NCBI RefSeq assembly: GCF_000238395.3 | Contig: NZ_CP011025.1 | Location: 3,596,001-3,660,000, forward strand | Source: Pseudoalteromonas arctica A 37-1-2 | GTDB lineage: Bacteria; Pseudomonadota; Gammaproteobacteria; Enterobacterales; Alteromonadaceae | Direction of reading: 5' to 3' | DNA: 64,000 nucleotides | Shown: positions 36,328-45,423 of the stretch, in pieces | Layout: every line of letters starts with the position of its first letter | How positions within the stretch are numbered: position 1 is the first letter of the stretch | Program-made: the position numbers and the translations under genes | Notes under the pieces: model-generated | Told to the model about the DNA's origin: nothing | Seen by the model: only the letters and a program-made list of their open reading frames with translations | The model's database searches: none

Positions 36328-37191
36328 ATGGCAAATTTAGATCAAAGTAAGTGGTTTACTGAAATTAGCGACCGCGATGGCAGCGCATTTTCATTACGTA
36401 TTAATAAAAAGTTAGATGAAAAACAGTCTCCTTTTCAAAAGGTAGAAATGTTTGAAACCACAGACTTTGGTAATTTAATGATCATCGACGGGTGTACTAT
36501 GGTAACAACCCGCGAAAACTTCTTTTATCATGAGATGATCAGCCACCCTGCACTTTTAGCGCATCCAAACCCTAAAAACGTCGTTATTATTGGCGGCGGC
36601 GACTGCGGTACTTTACGCGAAGTATTAAAACACCCAGGCGTAGAAACTGTAACGCAAATAGATATCGACGAAGTAGTAACGCAAATGTCGTTAAAATACT
36701 TCCCAGAGCTTTGTGAATCTAATAACGACGCCCGTGCAACGGTTATGTTTGACGACGGTATTAAATACATGCGCGAAGCCGCTGGCGAATCTATCGACGT
36801 AGTGATTGTTGATGGCACAGATCCGGTAGGTCCAGGTGAGGGTTTATTTAACCATGCGTTTTACACAAGCTGTTTAGATGCACTGCGCCCAGGTGGTATT
36901 TTAGTACAACAAAGTGAATCGCCACTTATGCACATGCCATTATTAGTTGAAATGCGCGAAGCAATGTTAAGCGTAGGCTTTAACGATTTACAAACATTAC
37001 CATTTCCACAACCAATTTACCCAAGCGGTTTATGGTCAGTAACACTTGCACGTAAATCACAAGCATTTGACGGCTTTAGAGAAGATGGCGCGGCACAAAT
37101 AGCCGAGCACAGTGAATACTACAATAGCGGTATTCATCATGGCGCACTCGCTACACCTAACTACATGAAACGCGCATTCGATAAAAAATAA
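36328..37191 (+). CDS. speE: Spermidine synthase
   Basis: SpeE transfers the aminopropyl group of decarboxylated S-adenosylmethionine to putrescine. The 287-residue product (E. coli 288) has GGGDCGTLREVLKH, an acidic loop DIDEVV, the catalytic-loop segment VDGTDPVGPGEGLF, and QQSESP. It is divergent from speA with a shared 198-base promoter region, so the two polyamine steps may be co-regulated. The stop codon overlaps the left end of a short inverted-repeat element. Confidence 0.95.
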   Translation: MANLDQSKWFTEISDRDGSAFSLRINKKLDEKQSPFQKVEMFETTDFGNLMIIDGCTMVTTRENFFYHEMISHPALLAHPNPKNVVIIGGGDCGTLREVLKHPGVETVTQIDIDEVVTQMSLKYFPELCESNNDARATVMFDDGIKYMREAAGESIDVVIVDGTDPVGPGEGLFNHAFYTSCLDALRPGGILVQQSESPLMHMPLLVEMREAMLSVGFNDLQTLPFPQPIYPSGLWSVTLARKSQAFDGFREDGAAQIAEHSEYYNSGIHHGALATPNYMKRAFDKK

Positions 37192-37351
37192 TACCAATCT
37201 GCTTATATATGGGGTCTATTTAACGTTAAGAAAATTACGCTAGAACTAGGCAAAAATTTTTGTATCTAGTTGTTCTAAATAAAAAATTTTTAACGACGTT
37301 ATAGTGCAATTTAATTCGTTAAATTGATCAAAGATTTATGCAGGTTGGTAT
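37191..37351. mobile_element. Short non-coding inverted-repeat (MITE-like) element, copy 1
   Basis: The 161-base segment is bounded by ATACCAATCTGC (37191-37202) and GCAGGTTGGTAT (37340-37351), inverted repeats with one mismatch, and codes for nothing. Its reverse complement shares ordered blocks (GTTAAAAA, AGAACAACTA, TTTTTGCCTAG) with the segment at 50587-50796, so it is a copy of a dispersed family. The first base lies within the speE stop codon. Just outside the right end TTGGTATA-ATC-TATACCAA (37345-37363) forms a further palindrome, as if a second element end were abutted. Confidence 0.7.
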
Positions 37352-37375
37352 AATCTATACCAATTTTATTAAACT

Positions 37376-37406
37376 AAAAAGGGAGCATTTAAATGCTCCC
37401 TTTTTT
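37376..37406. terminator. Bidirectional intrinsic terminator between speE and the barrel gene
   Basis: AAAAA, then GGGAGCATTT / AAATGCTCCC as a perfect 10-base inverted repeat (37381-37400), then TTTTTT. It lies in a convergent gap and has T-runs on both strands. Confidence 0.92.
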
Positions 37407-37412
37407 ATACTT

Positions 37413-38645
37413 TTAAAAACGCCATTGCGCATTTAGCATTATTTGCTGCTGCGAGATTCGTTCATTAAATCCAATTGGCTCTCTATTTTTTGCAGCACTT
37501 TTAAGTGCAGAACCTTCAACCCCTATTTGTAGTTTATTAGTGAGCTGGTAGCGCCATGTTGCGGTTAAGCCTTCCCCATTGCTGGCATTAGGGTCAAACG
37601 CAGTTGTGTCGTTGTCAGTAACTTTAAAATAATCATAACGTACTGAAACTCGATGTTTGCCTTCTTTATGGCTCAGCATTAAATAATGGCTATAAAAAGC
37701 ATTATCAATTAATGCGTTACTGCCCATTTCAGTTTTACCATTAAGTACCTGTGCTATTAAACGTGTTTTACTATTAAACTTATAAAGCCAAGCGGCGCTT
37801 GTAAAGCGAGTATCCCAAGCATACTGCCCTGTACTAATATTAAGTGTGGTTGGGTCGCCATTATTGTTGTAATAATAAATTCGAAATTGTGATTTTTTTA
37901 AGTAATCCCAATGTACGCCAGCGTAATAGCCAAAACGACCGTCTACTTCTTCAAACGGTAAAACCTGATTAGCCTGCCAACGTAATTCGTATGCATTTAA
38001 TGCCGCTATAGGCGCAAATTTAACACTTTCGTTAAATGTAGTTTGTCTATCGTGTAATGCAAAACCACGCCACGCAAGTAAAGTACCTGCAGGGTCATTG
38101 CCTTTAAATGTAGCACCTACAAAACTAAAGCTATGAGCGCTGTTAAAACGTTTTGCTGGGCGCTTAATAGTTACCTCTGCGCCAACAGTGCGTACTTCCT
38201 CGCCAATCCAGCTATTAATAGCTGAGTTTGTATAGTTATAAGGAGAAGTCCATCCTATATCAGGGTTTTCAAGCGACATAAGTGGGTAAAAGCCCCCCAC
38301 GCGCATGTGCCATTTATAGTTGCTGTTAGATAACGGCTGATACTTTATATAAGCCTGCGTAAAACCAAGGCCAACGTCAGGATCTTGATTCGCATTTAAC
38401 ACCCCATGAGCCGACCAACTAGATGCTAAATCAACATTAAAATCTAAAATATCTTGGGATAAAATAAGTTCGTCGCTTTTAGTATCGTGCCGATATAGCC
38501 CAAGGCCGCCCTCTTGGAAGCTACGTATATCGTCCCCCTGCACGGCTCTAATTTGTATCAAGCCTTTTACTTGTGCATACAACACATTACTAAAACATAA
38601 AGCACCGGCTAAAAATGCCAGCCTTATTAAGCGATTAATAGTCAT
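37413..38645 (-). CDS. Outer-membrane beta-barrel protein of unknown specificity, paired with a cupredoxin-like protein
   Basis: The ATG at 38645 (MTINRLIRLAFLAGALC, signal ending VLYA|QVKG) gives 410 residues and has GGA at a suitable distance; the open frame extends to 38681. After the signal come many amphipathic strands with aromatic ends (FRIYYYNNNGD, HRVSVRYDYFKV) and a C-terminal strand ending QWRF, which marks an outer-membrane barrel. It overlaps the 3' end of the cupredoxin-like gene by 11 bases, so the two are translationally coupled and probably work together. I cannot name the ligand. Confidence 0.75.
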   Translation of the reverse strand: MTINRLIRLAFLAGALCFSNVLYAQVKGLIQIRAVQGDDIRSFQEGGLGLYRHDTKSDELILSQDILDFNVDLASSWSAHGVLNANQDPDVGLGFTQAYIKYQPLSNSNYKWHMRVGGFYPLMSLENPDIGWTSPYNYTNSAINSWIGEEVRTVGAEVTIKRPAKRFNSAHSFSFVGATFKGNDPAGTLLAWRGFALHDRQTTFNESVKFAPIAALNAYELRWQANQVLPFEEVDGRFGYYAGVHWDYLKKSQFRIYYYNNNGDPTTLNISTGQYAWDTRFTSAAWLYKFNSKTRLIAQVLNGKTEMGSNALIDNAFYSHYLMLSHKEGKHRVSVRYDYFKVTDNDTTAFDPNASNGEGLTATWRYQLTNKLQIGVEGSALKSAAKNREPIGFNERISQQQIMLNAQWRF

Positions 38646-39258
38646 CAAATTCATCCGTAGCAAAGTCAATTTGCTCCGCAATTTCCTGCATTACTTTATA
38701 AGTAATAGGGTTAGTAGCCACAGTAATAGTTTGAAATTCAACCTTACTAATATCACTAAACCCAGAATGCCAAACACTTAACGTGTATTCGCCTGCATTG
38801 GCATTTAAATCAACATTCCCGTTTTCATCAGTGATTGCAAAAATAGTACTATCTACCACCACAATATAACCTAGCATCCAATCATGAATATTACAGCCAA
38901 GCTCAACAACACCCGTTTGATCAAAAGTAATGGGCGCTTTTGGATGCTCCTTATATAGCTTTAATTCGAACGTTTTGGCTTTAGAAAATGAATAAACATG
39001 ATGCATAATTGAGTCCGCATTCGGAAACTCTACTTTTGCATTTTGTGGGACAACTAAAATACGCGGCTTAAATTCTCGATTTTGCTGGGTCATCGCATAA
39101 GGTGCTTCTGGAGGAATAACGCTAGAGGGGTCTCCTGCAGTTAGCCATACAACAGCATTAGGTAATGGGTCATTATTAGCATTTTTAATTGTAATATTTG
39201 CTGCAAAAACTCCAGTACTAACACTTAGTAAAAATACATAAAGTAAGCTTTTTATCAT
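38635..39258 (-). CDS. Periplasmic cupredoxin-like protein (methylamine-utilisation-protein-like)
   Basis: A 207-residue exported protein (signal ending GVFA|ANIT). The N-terminal half is a cupredoxin fold with a plausible type-1 copper site: His in SIMHHVYSF, then Cys, His and Met in GCNIHDWM. The C-terminal part (ITDENGNVDLNANAGEYTLSV) looks like a carboxypeptidase-regulatory-type beta domain. Proteins like this are often annotated as methylamine utilisation proteins without evidence. It is coupled to an outer-membrane barrel gene, so copper handling or an electron-transfer role at the envelope is an inference. Confidence 0.75.
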   Translation of the reverse strand: MIKSLLYVFLLSVSTGVFAANITIKNANNDPLPNAVVWLTAGDPSSVIPPEAPYAMTQQNREFKPRILVVPQNAKVEFPNADSIMHHVYSFSKAKTFELKLYKEHPKAPITFDQTGVVELGCNIHDWMLGYIVVVDSTIFAITDENGNVDLNANAGEYTLSVWHSGFSDISKVEFQTITVATNPITYKVMQEIAEQIDFATDEFDDY

Positions 39259-39334
39259 TTTCTTGTCGCTATTATCAATTTGTTTACATTATAGACCGAT
39301 TAAGCCACCAAATTCTTTCTATTTTTTAAAACAT

Positions 39335-39348
39335 TGAATACGTATGTA
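39335..39348. promoter_or_regulatory. Palindromic operator-like site upstream of the GH97 gene
   Basis: TGAATACGTATGTA lies 69 bases before the start of the GH97 alpha-glucosidase and shares TGAATACGTATG with the site before the TonB receptor/pullulanase operon at 26012. The shared palindrome ATACGTAT suggests one regulator for both alpha-glucan units, most simply a LacI-family MalR encoded elsewhere. Confidence 0.6.
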
Positions 39349-39416
39349 AGCAGTCGTATTAATCATCAACAGTCATTATCCTTAGATGTCACCACCGACT
39401 CATCTAAGGACACACC

Positions 39417-41459
39417 ATGAGAATACCAGCACTTGTGCTTTTAGCCTTTGCTAGTAATAGCTACGGACAAACCGTAGAGCTAAAATCGCCAGACACACAA
39501 ATAACAGTAAGCATCTCTGACGAGAACAACACGCCAAGCTACGCAATAAAATTTAAAAACAAAGCGGTTATAAACAAATCTTTACTGGGGTTTGAATTTA
39601 AAACACAAGCAGCTTTTAGCGATGGCTTTAAAATTAAAAGCATTGAACAACAAAGCGTTAACTCGCAGTGGCAACAACCTTGGGGCGAACGTCAAAACGT
39701 TGTTGACGAATATAACGAAGTAGCCGTTACCTTTACAAAAAACGAGCCAAATAAAGGTACCTACACAATTCGATTTAAAGCATTTGATAGTGGTGTAGGT
39801 TTTCGATACGAAGTACCACAACAAGCCGGCTTCGAACATACAGAAATAACCAAAGAGCTAACTGAATTTGCAATAAACAATAGTCATGATGCAACAGCAT
39901 GGTGGATACCTGCTCGTGGCTGGAACCGCTACGAATATGTTTACAACACTACTCCACTTAACGAAGCTCCACTAGCTCACACACCATTTACGTTTAAAAC
40001 AAGTGACGGTACTCATATTAGCATTCATGAAGCCGCACTTGTTGATTACGCAGGCATGGTGCTTAATCAACGCCGCTCTGGTACGTTCACTGCCGATTTA
40101 ACGCCGTGGTCAGATGGTGTTGCAGTTAAAAAACAAGGTGCTTTTAAAACACCATGGCGCACCATTCAAATAGCCGACAGCGCTGTTGGCTTAGTTAATT
40201 CAGATATAATACTAAACCTAAACGAGCCTAATAAACTCGGTGATGTGTCGTGGGTTAAGCCTGGCAAATACGTGGGTATCTGGTGGGGTATGCATATAAA
40301 CACGCAAACTTGGGGTAGCGGTAAAAAACACGGCGCCACTACGCAAACCACAAAATACTATATGGATTTTGCAGCGCAGTATGGTTTTGATGGTGTACTC
40401 GTTGAAGGCTGGAATATTGGTTGGGATGGCGATTGGTATTTTAATGGCGATGTATTTAACTTTACCAAACCGTACGACGACTTTGATATAGCAGCGCTTG
40501 CTCAATACGGCAAAGAAAAAGGCGTACAGCTCATTGGCCACCATGAAACATCAGGCAATGTAAGCAACTACCGTGACCAAATGGAAGATGCCTTTGCCCT
40601 TTACGAAAAATCAAACGTAAGCCAAGTAAAAACAGGTTATGTAGCCGATGGCGGAAATATAAAACGTATAGACAAAAACGGTATTGCTCGCCACGAATGG
40701 CATGACGGCCAGTTTATGGTTAACGAATACCTTTATAACGTAAAACTTGCAGCTAAACATAAAATTAGCATTAATACTCACGAGCCAATTAAAGATACAG
40801 GCCTGCGCCGTACTTATCCAAACTGGATTGCGCGCGAAGGCGCACGCGGACAAGAATACAATGCATGGGGTTCACCTCCTAATCCACCAGAGCATGTACC
40901 AATGCTTGCTTTTACCCGCATGCTTGCAGGACCAATGGACTTTACGCCAGGTATTTTTGATATGAGCTTTAATGGTTTAGGAGGCGATACAAACCGCCCA
41001 CAAACTACACTTGCCAAACAACTTGCACTTTATGTTGTTTTGTATAGCCCAATTCAAATGGCTGCCGACTTACCTAAAAACTATTTGGCTAAGCCCGATG
41101 CGTTTCAATTCATTCAAGACGTACCAACAGATTGGCAGCAAAGTATTGCTATTGATGGTGAAGTAGGCGACTTTATTGTATTCGCTCGTAAAGAACGTAA
41201 AAGCACTAAATACTCAGGAAACGATTGGTACCTAGGTGCTGTTACTGACGAAAAAGCCAGAACAATTGAGGTAAAACTCGACTTTTTAGAGCAAGGCAAA
41301 AAGTTTGAAGCACAAATTTATAAAGATGGTAAAAGCGCAGAGTGGAAAAACAATCCGTACGATCTAGCTATCGAAAAACGTGTTGTAACTGCAAGCGATA
41401 AACTAACACTTAAATTAGCCACTAGTGGCGGTACAGCTATTCGTTTTAAAGCACTTTAA
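39417..41459 (+). CDS. Glycoside hydrolase family 97 alpha-glucosidase (SusB-like)
   Basis: A secreted or periplasmic enzyme of 680 residues that removes glucose from alpha-glucan oligosaccharides. It has a signal peptide ending SYGQ or nearby, an N-terminal super-sandwich domain, a TIM barrel with GIWWGMHINTQTWG, VLVEGWNIGWDGDW, GHHETSGN and NTHEPIKDTGLRRTYPNW, and a C-terminal beta domain. The Glu residues in VEGW, HHET and HEP match the inverting, SusB-type branch rather than the retaining alpha-galactosidase branch. It probably acts on sugars taken up by the TonB receptor system. Confidence 0.92.
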   Translation: MRIPALVLLAFASNSYGQTVELKSPDTQITVSISDENNTPSYAIKFKNKAVINKSLLGFEFKTQAAFSDGFKIKSIEQQSVNSQWQQPWGERQNVVDEYNEVAVTFTKNEPNKGTYTIRFKAFDSGVGFRYEVPQQAGFEHTEITKELTEFAINNSHDATAWWIPARGWNRYEYVYNTTPLNEAPLAHTPFTFKTSDGTHISIHEAALVDYAGMVLNQRRSGTFTADLTPWSDGVAVKKQGAFKTPWRTIQIADSAVGLVNSDIILNLNEPNKLGDVSWVKPGKYVGIWWGMHINTQTWGSGKKHGATTQTTKYYMDFAAQYGFDGVLVEGWNIGWDGDWYFNGDVFNFTKPYDDFDIAALAQYGKEKGVQLIGHHETSGNVSNYRDQMEDAFALYEKSNVSQVKTGYVADGGNIKRIDKNGIARHEWHDGQFMVNEYLYNVKLAAKHKISINTHEPIKDTGLRRTYPNWIAREGARGQEYNAWGSPPNPPEHVPMLAFTRMLAGPMDFTPGIFDMSFNGLGGDTNRPQTTLAKQLALYVVLYSPIQMAADLPKNYLAKPDAFQFIQDVPTDWQQSIAIDGEVGDFIVFARKERKSTKYSGNDWYLGAVTDEKARTIEVKLDFLEQGKKFEAQIYKDGKSAEWKNNPYDLAIEKRVVTASDKLTLKLATSGGTAIRFKAL

Positions 41460-41469
41460 TATAATGGGC

Positions 41470-41492
41470 CCCCTGCATTTACTATGCAGGGG
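41470..41492. terminator. Stem-loop between GH97 gene and envZ
   Basis: CCCCTGCAT / ATGCAGGGG form a perfect 9-base stem with a 5-base loop in the 22-base convergent gap, overlapping the envZ stop codon. No clear T-run follows, so it may terminate weakly or mainly protect 3' ends. Confidence 0.5.
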
Positions 41493-42795
41493 TTGATACC
41501 TTTATTGGCAAATATACTTGTGCACTTAAACCGCCTTCTGGGCGGTTTTCTAGCTTTACTTTACCGTCGTGCATATCAACAATGCGTTTAATAATAGCAA
41601 GGCCTAAACCACTGCCTTCACTTCCGCGAGCTGCATCGCCTTGTTTAAAGGGCTCAAACACAGACTCTAGTTCGTTTTCAGGAATGCCGGGGCCATTATC
41701 GTTTACAGCGATAACTACATACTTTTTGTTTGAATTAAAGTAGCTAAGTACTTCAATATCGCCCTCAGAATAACGCAGTGCATTACCAATCATGTTGGTA
41801 ATTACACGCTTAATAGCCACAGAGCTTAACGGTATATTGCCTATCTTTGGATTACTTTTAAACGTAATAGTACGTTGATGCTGAAGCTCAGAATTGACAA
41901 CCTCGGCAACTAAAGCATTGATATCTTCGCAACTTAGTTCTTCACGTTTATGGTGGCGTAGATACTCAATAAACTGATCAATAATCCCGTTCATGTCTTC
42001 TATATCGTAAATAATACCTTCACGAAGATAGTCGTCTTCATCAACCATCATTTCGGTGGCTAAACGGATACGCGTAAGCGGCGTACGTAAATCATGAGAT
42101 ACACCGGCCATTAGTAAACGGCGGTCGTTTTCAAGTGCAGCAATTCCGCGCGACATTTGGTTAAACGCGCGCGTTACTTCTATTACTTCTGTTGAGCCTT
42201 GTTCTTCTAACTTGGTAGAAAAGTCGCCTTTACCCACTTTCACTGCAGCTTGTTGCAGTGCTTTTAATGGTCTATTAAGGTGCCTTGCAAACAACCACCC
42301 ACCCAGCACACTTAAAAAGCCAATACTTGATAAGTAAAAAGTTAAAAACTCTAAGTTGTTCTCTTTAAAGCCTTTAAGCGGTACTTTGACCCAATAACCT
42401 GGCGCTTGCGGTGCTTCAACCCAATAAATCAACGGATCAGTTTGGCTAATACGTACACGAGAATAACCACCAAGTTGCTCAGTCATGCTACGCGATAGCA
42501 TAGAATATTCGCGGCTTTGCCCAAGCCCTTGGCGCATTGCTTCGCGCTGCGTCATGACTTCAATGCCGGTAATTTCAAAAAACTTTGCAGATACTTCGTC
42601 GTTTATTTCAACGCCATCTTCCCAGTCAATAAATACTGTTTTAATTTGCTTAGCAAGCATCAAGTTAACTTGCTCAATGGTTGGTTTTACAACATAAAAA
42701 CTAACCGTAACATAAGACACTATTTGATTTATGAGCAGCAGAGCCGCCACTAAAAAAACAGTTTGTCCAAAAGCACTGCGCGGAAACATGCCCAT
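41482..42795 (-). CDS. envZ: Osmosensor histidine kinase EnvZ
   Basis: An inner-membrane sensor kinase that phosphorylates OmpR. The 437-residue product has two membrane helices (about 10-36 and 150-172) enclosing a periplasmic domain, a HAMP domain (about 170-225), the phosphoacceptor His234 in [12 protein letters not shown] and a HATPase domain with [19 protein letters not shown] and GSGLGLAI. It lies 5 bases after ompR, as in E. coli. Confidence 0.95.
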   Translation of the reverse strand: MGMFPRSAFGQTVFLVAALLLINQIVSYVTVSFYVVKPTIEQVNLMLAKQIKTVFIDWEDGVEINDEVSAKFFEITGIEVMTQREAMRQGLGQSREYSMLSRSMTEQLGGYSRVRISQTDPLIYWVEAPQAPGYWVKVPLKGFKENNLEFLTFYLSSIGFLSVLGGWLFARHLNRPLKALQQAAVKVGKGDFSTKLEEQGSTEVIEVTRAFNQMSRGIAALENDRRLLMAGVSHDLRTPLTRIRLATEMMVDEDDYLREGIIYDIEDMNGIIDQFIEYLRHHKREELSCEDINALVAEVVNSELQHQRTITFKSNPKIGNIPLSSVAIKRVITNMIGNALRYSEGDIEVLSYFNSNKKYVVIAVNDNGPGIPENELESVFEPFKQGDAARGSEGSGLGLAIIKRIVDMHDGKVKLENRPEGGLSAQVYLPIKVSTPA

Positions 42796-42800
42796 AAATA

Positions 42801-43520
42801 TTACTTTTCACCGTCGGGAACAAACACATACCCCAAACCCCAAACGGTTTGAATATATCGCGGATTGGCAGCATCTACTTCAATCATGCGGCGAAGTCTC
42901 GACACTTGCACATCAATGCTTCGCTCAAGCGCACTGTAATCGCGGCCACGCGCTAAGTTCATTAGCTTATCGCGGCTAAGTGGCTCACGTGGATGCGAAA
43001 CAAGCGCTTTAAGCACTGCAAACTCACCACTGGTAAGCGATATTGTTTTATCCCCTTCACTCATTTCGCGCGTTGCTAAATTAAGCGTAAATTTACCAAA
43101 AGCGATTAAGTTTTCTTCAGCAGCAGGTGCGCCTGGCACTTCTTTTGCGCGGCGACGTAAAATGGCTTTTATGCGAGCAAGTAGCTCACGTGGATTAAAT
43201 GGTTTTGGAATGTAATCGTCAGCGCCAAGTTCAAGGCCAATAATGCGATCTACTTCGTCGCCCTTTGCAGTAAGCATAACAATAGGAATTTCATTTTCTT
43301 TTTGGCGTAGACGGCGGCAAATAGATAAGCCATCCTCGCCTGGGAGCATTAAATCGAGAACCATTAAGTGAAAGTTTTCTCGCTCTAGGAGTCTATCCAT
43401 TTGCTCCGAGTTTCCTGCGGTTCTAACAATAAAGCCTTGCTCTACTAAATAACGTTCAAGCAAACTGCGTAAGCGCATATCGTCATCAACAACTAATACT
43501 TTTGTGGTTTCGTGTCCCAT
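42801..43520 (-). CDS. ompR: Response regulator OmpR
   Basis: A 239-residue winged-helix response regulator that controls porin and envelope genes. The receiver has acidic pocket VVDDDMRLR, phospho-acceptor Asp56 in [12 protein letters not shown] and the conserved Lys in [11 protein letters not shown]. The C-terminal DNA-binding domain includes [24 protein letters not shown] and [11 protein letters not shown]. Together with envZ and the divergent greB it keeps the E. coli-like order. Confidence 0.96.
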   Translation of the reverse strand: MGHETTKVLVVDDDMRLRSLLERYLVEQGFIVRTAGNSEQMDRLLERENFHLMVLDLMLPGEDGLSICRRLRQKENEIPIVMLTAKGDEVDRIIGLELGADDYIPKPFNPRELLARIKAILRRRAKEVPGAPAAEENLIAFGKFTLNLATREMSEGDKTISLTSGEFAVLKALVSHPREPLSRDKLMNLARGRDYSALERSIDVQVSRLRRMIEVDAANPRYIQTVWGLGYVFVPDGEK

Positions 43521-43715
43521 AATCTCTTTCTTATTTTTATATCCAATTACTAGTTAATATAAATGAAAAACTTAATAATCAAAAACTAATTACTTGCTTA
43601 GATTGTTACTGAACATTTCAAAGCTTACTTACTCGTACTTTATTACATTTTACGCTCGACAAGTTTTGGCAAATTTAATAACGTGCACACCATTAGAGCT
43701 AATAAAGAATTCACC

Positions 43716-44195
43716 ATGAAAACAAATTTAGTTACCCGCGAAGGTTACTTACAATTACAACAAGAACACGACCAACTATGGAACGTTAAACGCCCAGAAG
43801 TAACAAAAATAGTAAGCTGGGCAGCCAGCCTCGGAGATCGCTCTGAGAACGCAGACTATCAGTACAACAAGCGTTTGCTACGCCAAATTGACCGTCGTGT
43901 ACGCTATTTACGCAAACGCATACCTGATTTAAAAATCATCGACTACTCTCCCGTTCAAGATGGAAAAGTGTTTTTTGGTGCATGGGTCGAAATTGAAAAC
44001 GAAGAAGGTGAAACTAAAAAATTCAGAATTGTCGGACCAGATGAAATTTACGACCGAAAAGATTACATATCGATAGACTCACCTATGGCGCGGGCGCTGA
44101 TTAAAAAACAAGTAGATGACGATTTTGAGGTACCTACTCCTCAGGGTAAAAAACAGTGGTATGTAAACAGTATCGATTACCAAAAAAAGAAATAA
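43716..44195 (+). CDS. greB: Transcript cleavage factor GreB
   Basis: GreB rescues backtracked RNA polymerase by stimulating transcript cleavage. The ATG at 43716 (MKTNLVTREGYLQL) gives 159 residues, one more than E. coli GreB; the frame extends to a GTG at 43683 that is not needed. The coiled-coil tip carries the two catalytic acidic residues in SLGDRSENADYQYNKR, and the long basic patch RRVRYLRKRI separates GreB from GreA. It is divergent from ompR. Confidence 0.95.
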   Translation: MKTNLVTREGYLQLQQEHDQLWNVKRPEVTKIVSWAASLGDRSENADYQYNKRLLRQIDRRVRYLRKRIPDLKIIDYSPVQDGKVFFGAWVEIENEEGETKKFRIVGPDEIYDRKDYISIDSPMARALIKKQVDDDFEVPTPQGKKQWYVNSIDYQKKK

Positions 44196-44311
44196 AAAGT
44201 TTTGATTCAGATCATGTTAACTTTTGATTGTGTAAATTAAACCAATAAGCTATAACTGAATTATTCAAGTTGATTTGTTTAATTTGAAAGCAGTTAATTA
44301 AGGTCGTGGTT

Positions 44312-44623
44312 ATGTCAAACATAGTACAGCGCATATTAAATAATGCCGTATTGTTTGCACTTTTAATGAGTGTAAGTTTGACGCTGCATGCCAGTAACAC
44401 TGAAGTAAACCTTGATAACGCTAAACTATCTAATCACTTTATTGCTTGTGACATTCCTGACCAAGCAAACCTCGATTTTGACGTAGACTCTCACGTTAAT
44501 ACTATTACCTTTAGGTCGCCTCAACCACTTCCTAATGTCGTAGATTCTTTTTATAAGAGCACCAACCTAAACAGACCTTTTAGCACTGCGTACCAACGCG
44601 GACCACCTAGCTATTTAATTTAA
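44312..44623 (+). CDS. Small exported protein of unknown function
   Basis: I do not recognise a family. The ATG at 44312, 8-9 bases after AAGG, gives 103 residues with a signal peptide (VLFALLMSVSLTLHA|SNTEV), followed by a short polar domain with one cysteine (FIACDIPDQ) and a Pro-rich C-terminus (SPQPLPNVV, RGPPSYLI). It lies between greB and the CBS gene, interrupting the greB-tex neighbourhood seen in enterobacteria. Confidence 0.6.
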   Translation: MSNIVQRILNNAVLFALLMSVSLTLHASNTEVNLDNAKLSNHFIACDIPDQANLDFDVDSHVNTITFRSPQPLPNVVDSFYKSTNLNRPFSTAYQRGPPSYLI

Positions 44624-44673
44624 TTCATTATTTTACAACTTAATTAAATTTTATAACTACTAAGGTGACTACT

Positions 44674-45255
44674 ATGTCTAACTTTAAAGAATTACGTACT
44701 CAAAATGTTTCTCACGGCGTTATTGCAAGCACATTTGCAGATGACCAACCATTGATTGATTTATCATCTCCAGCGCTAAAAATGGTAAATAACTTTACTC
44801 AAAAAACGCCTATTCGTGCAGAGCATACAACAACGATTACAGATGCACTTAAACAAGTTAGCTCGCAACAATCTGATTTTGTTTTAGTAACCGACGAGAA
44901 CCAAAAATTGATTGGTCTTGTTTCTAGCGCCGATTTACAAAGCTCTAAAATTACTATTATTGCAGAGCGTTTAAATACCCCACGAAGTGAAGTAAGCTTG
45001 CGCGATATTATGACGCCAATTAGCCGACTTACAGGTGTAAGCATGCAAAGTTTAAGCTATGCATGTATTGGTGATGCGCTGCAAACAATGGAGCATCAAG
45101 GTGTAATGTTTTTATTAGTAACAACAGCAAGTAGCGAAATTTGTGGTTTAATTTCAGCTCGCCAAATAGCTAAAACATTACATATTCCACTGCATATTAG
45201 CCCTATTGCTCACTCTTTCAGTGAAGTATTAGAAAACATTGAGCACCCTCACTAG
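44674..45255 (+). CDS. CBS-domain protein
   Basis: Two CBS motifs form one Bateman module that usually binds adenine nucleotides. The ATG at 44674 (MSNFKELRTQN) is 6 bases after AAGGTG, giving 193 residues. CBS1 is read from TTTITDALKQVSSQQSDFVLV, in two parts, with ENQKLIGLVSSADLQ; CBS2 from SLRDIMTPISRL through SYACIGDALQTMEHQG to CGLISARQI. No catalytic domain is attached, so it probably regulates a partner protein. Two terminators follow it. Confidence 0.82.
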   Translation: MSNFKELRTQNVSHGVIASTFADDQPLIDLSSPALKMVNNFTQKTPIRAEHTTTITDALKQVSSQQSDFVLVTDENQKLIGLVSSADLQSSKITIIAERLNTPRSEVSLRDIMTPISRLTGVSMQSLSYACIGDALQTMEHQGVMFLLVTTASSEICGLISARQIAKTLHIPLHISPIAHSFSEVLENIEHPH

Positions 45256-45266
45256 GGCGCTCTTTT
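45241..45266 (+). terminator. Hairpin terminator overlapping the CBS gene stop
   Basis: GAGCACCCT and AGGGCGCTC pair with one mismatch around a CACT loop, followed by TTTTAG. The stop codon TAG (45253-45255) lies in the loop and right arm. Confidence 0.7.
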
Positions 45267-45297
45267 AGTTGAATTGATTTACTCCCCTCCCAACCAT

Positions 45298-45337
45298 CTT
45301 AAAGCAAGTGAAATAGCTTGCTTTAAGAGCTTTTTAT
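45298..45337 (+). terminator. Second hairpin terminator upstream of tex
   Basis: CTTAAAGCAAG (45298-45308) and CTTGCTTTAAG (45317-45327) are perfect inverted arms of 11 bases, followed by AGCTTTTTATT. It isolates tex from the upstream genes. Confidence 0.88.
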
Positions 45338-45423
45338 TACTACCTCCTGTGATATTATTCAAGCAATTAACGGCGCCAGTAACACGCTTCTGGTCTTATT
45401 TTATTGTATAAAAAGGTTTTTGC

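Noticed and set aside
45241..45337. A small RNA gene between the CBS gene and tex
   Set aside because: The two hairpins are well explained as consecutive terminators; no promoter-like sequence was apparent in front of them.
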